In this document: one piece after another, positions 63,915 to 64,000 of the stretch
How the letters are laid out: every line of letters starts with the position of its first letter
How positions within the stretch are numbered: the stretch's first letter is position 1
NCBI RefSeq assembly: GCF_024606225.1
Contig: NZ_JAGRPU010000023.1
Span: 1-64,000 of the forward strand
Length of the DNA stretch: 64,000 bases
Origin: Endozoicomonas sp. ISHI1
GTDB lineage: Bacteria > Pseudomonadota > Gammaproteobacteria > Pseudomonadales > Endozoicomonadaceae
Reading direction: 5' to 3'
The notes under the pieces: model-generated
Told to the model about the DNA's origin: nothing
What the model saw: only the letters and a program-made list of their open reading frames with translations
Database searches by the model: none
Position numbers and translations under genes: made by a program

Positions 63915-64000
63915 ATGATTTTGCCTGTTGATAATCTGTCGTCTTCTGACTTAAATCTGCTGCCGGTCTTGCAAGTTCTCTTGGAGGAGCGCAGTGTGAC
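63915..64000 (+). CDS. LysR-family regulator, N-terminus only
   Basis: 28 codons from ATG 63915 reach the edge. SSDLNLLPVLQVLLEERSVT is the start of the winged helix-turn-helix in LysR regulators. The 96 bases between it and the CurA-like gene should hold two divergent promoters. Inferred: it activates the three-gene carbonyl-detoxification unit. The remainder lies outside the window. Confidence 0.8.
   Translation, partial: MILPVDNLSSSDLNLLPVLQVLLEERSV

Overview
The window looks like chromosomal DNA of a gammaproteobacterium. The evidence is the family-level look of GalU, RmlABCD, KpsMTED, TmcA, GrxA, PdxH and a Tus-like protein. Many insertion-sequence relics and toxin-antitoxin pairs, plus a sialic-acid capsule locus, suggest a host-associated marine member such as the Endozoicomonas group. 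That placement is inference; no ribosomal RNA is present.

Bases 1-14,500 are an accessory region full of decayed DNA. They hold ends of IS3, IS200/IS605 and ISAs1-type elements, several copies of a small inverted-repeat element (CGTTCCCAC termini) and pieces of group II introns. They also hold a 1.2-1.5 kb module present twice and five toxin-antitoxin pairs (PIN/RHH-like, Phd/ParE, VapBC, MazEF-like, DinJ/YafQ). Pseudogenes of polysaccharide genes (two GT2 copies, glmM, a GT4 tail, a glycosyltransferase tail) are scattered among them. An AT-rich pair at 12,315-14,152 encodes a Cys-cluster histidine-kinase-like protein and a membrane-anchored receiver protein.

Bases 14,479-42,445 are a surface-polysaccharide locus, almost all on the minus strand. 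From high to low coordinates it holds neuB-neuC-neuA with three further genes (sialic acid synthesis, activation and assembly), and a plus-strand acyltransferase. Next come kpsM-kpsT-kpsE-kpsD (ABC-type capsule export), a HepT-like gene, rmlA-rmlC-rmlD-rmlB (dTDP-rhamnose), large glycosyltransferases, a pyruvyltransferase, galU, and a P-loop protein with a glycosyltransferase. The kpsM and neuB leaders are homologous to each other and each carries an RfaH ops/JUMPStart element, so the two transcription units are probably antiterminated together. The most unusual feature is a small repeat inserted in rmlB, rmlD and rmlC. It is a hairpin with an invariant loop and compensated stem, flanked by AGCTGGA heptamers, and it is translated in the same frame in all three genes.

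Bases 43,200-64,000 are mostly ordinary chromosome: a HigBA pair, tRNA-Pro(GGG), a periplasmic cyclophilin, a Cys-less double rhodanese lipoprotein overlapping tmcA, grxA, a third member of a coiled-coil membrane family, pdxH with a Tus-like gene, an AbgT transporter, an insulinase-family lipoprotein, a 2-hydroxycarboxylate transporter, a 3-hydroxyisobutyryl-CoA hydrolase-like protein, a short-chain dehydrogenase, a DJ-1/PfpI protein, a YqhD-like alcohol dehydrogenase, a CurA-like reductase and the start of a divergent LysR regulator.
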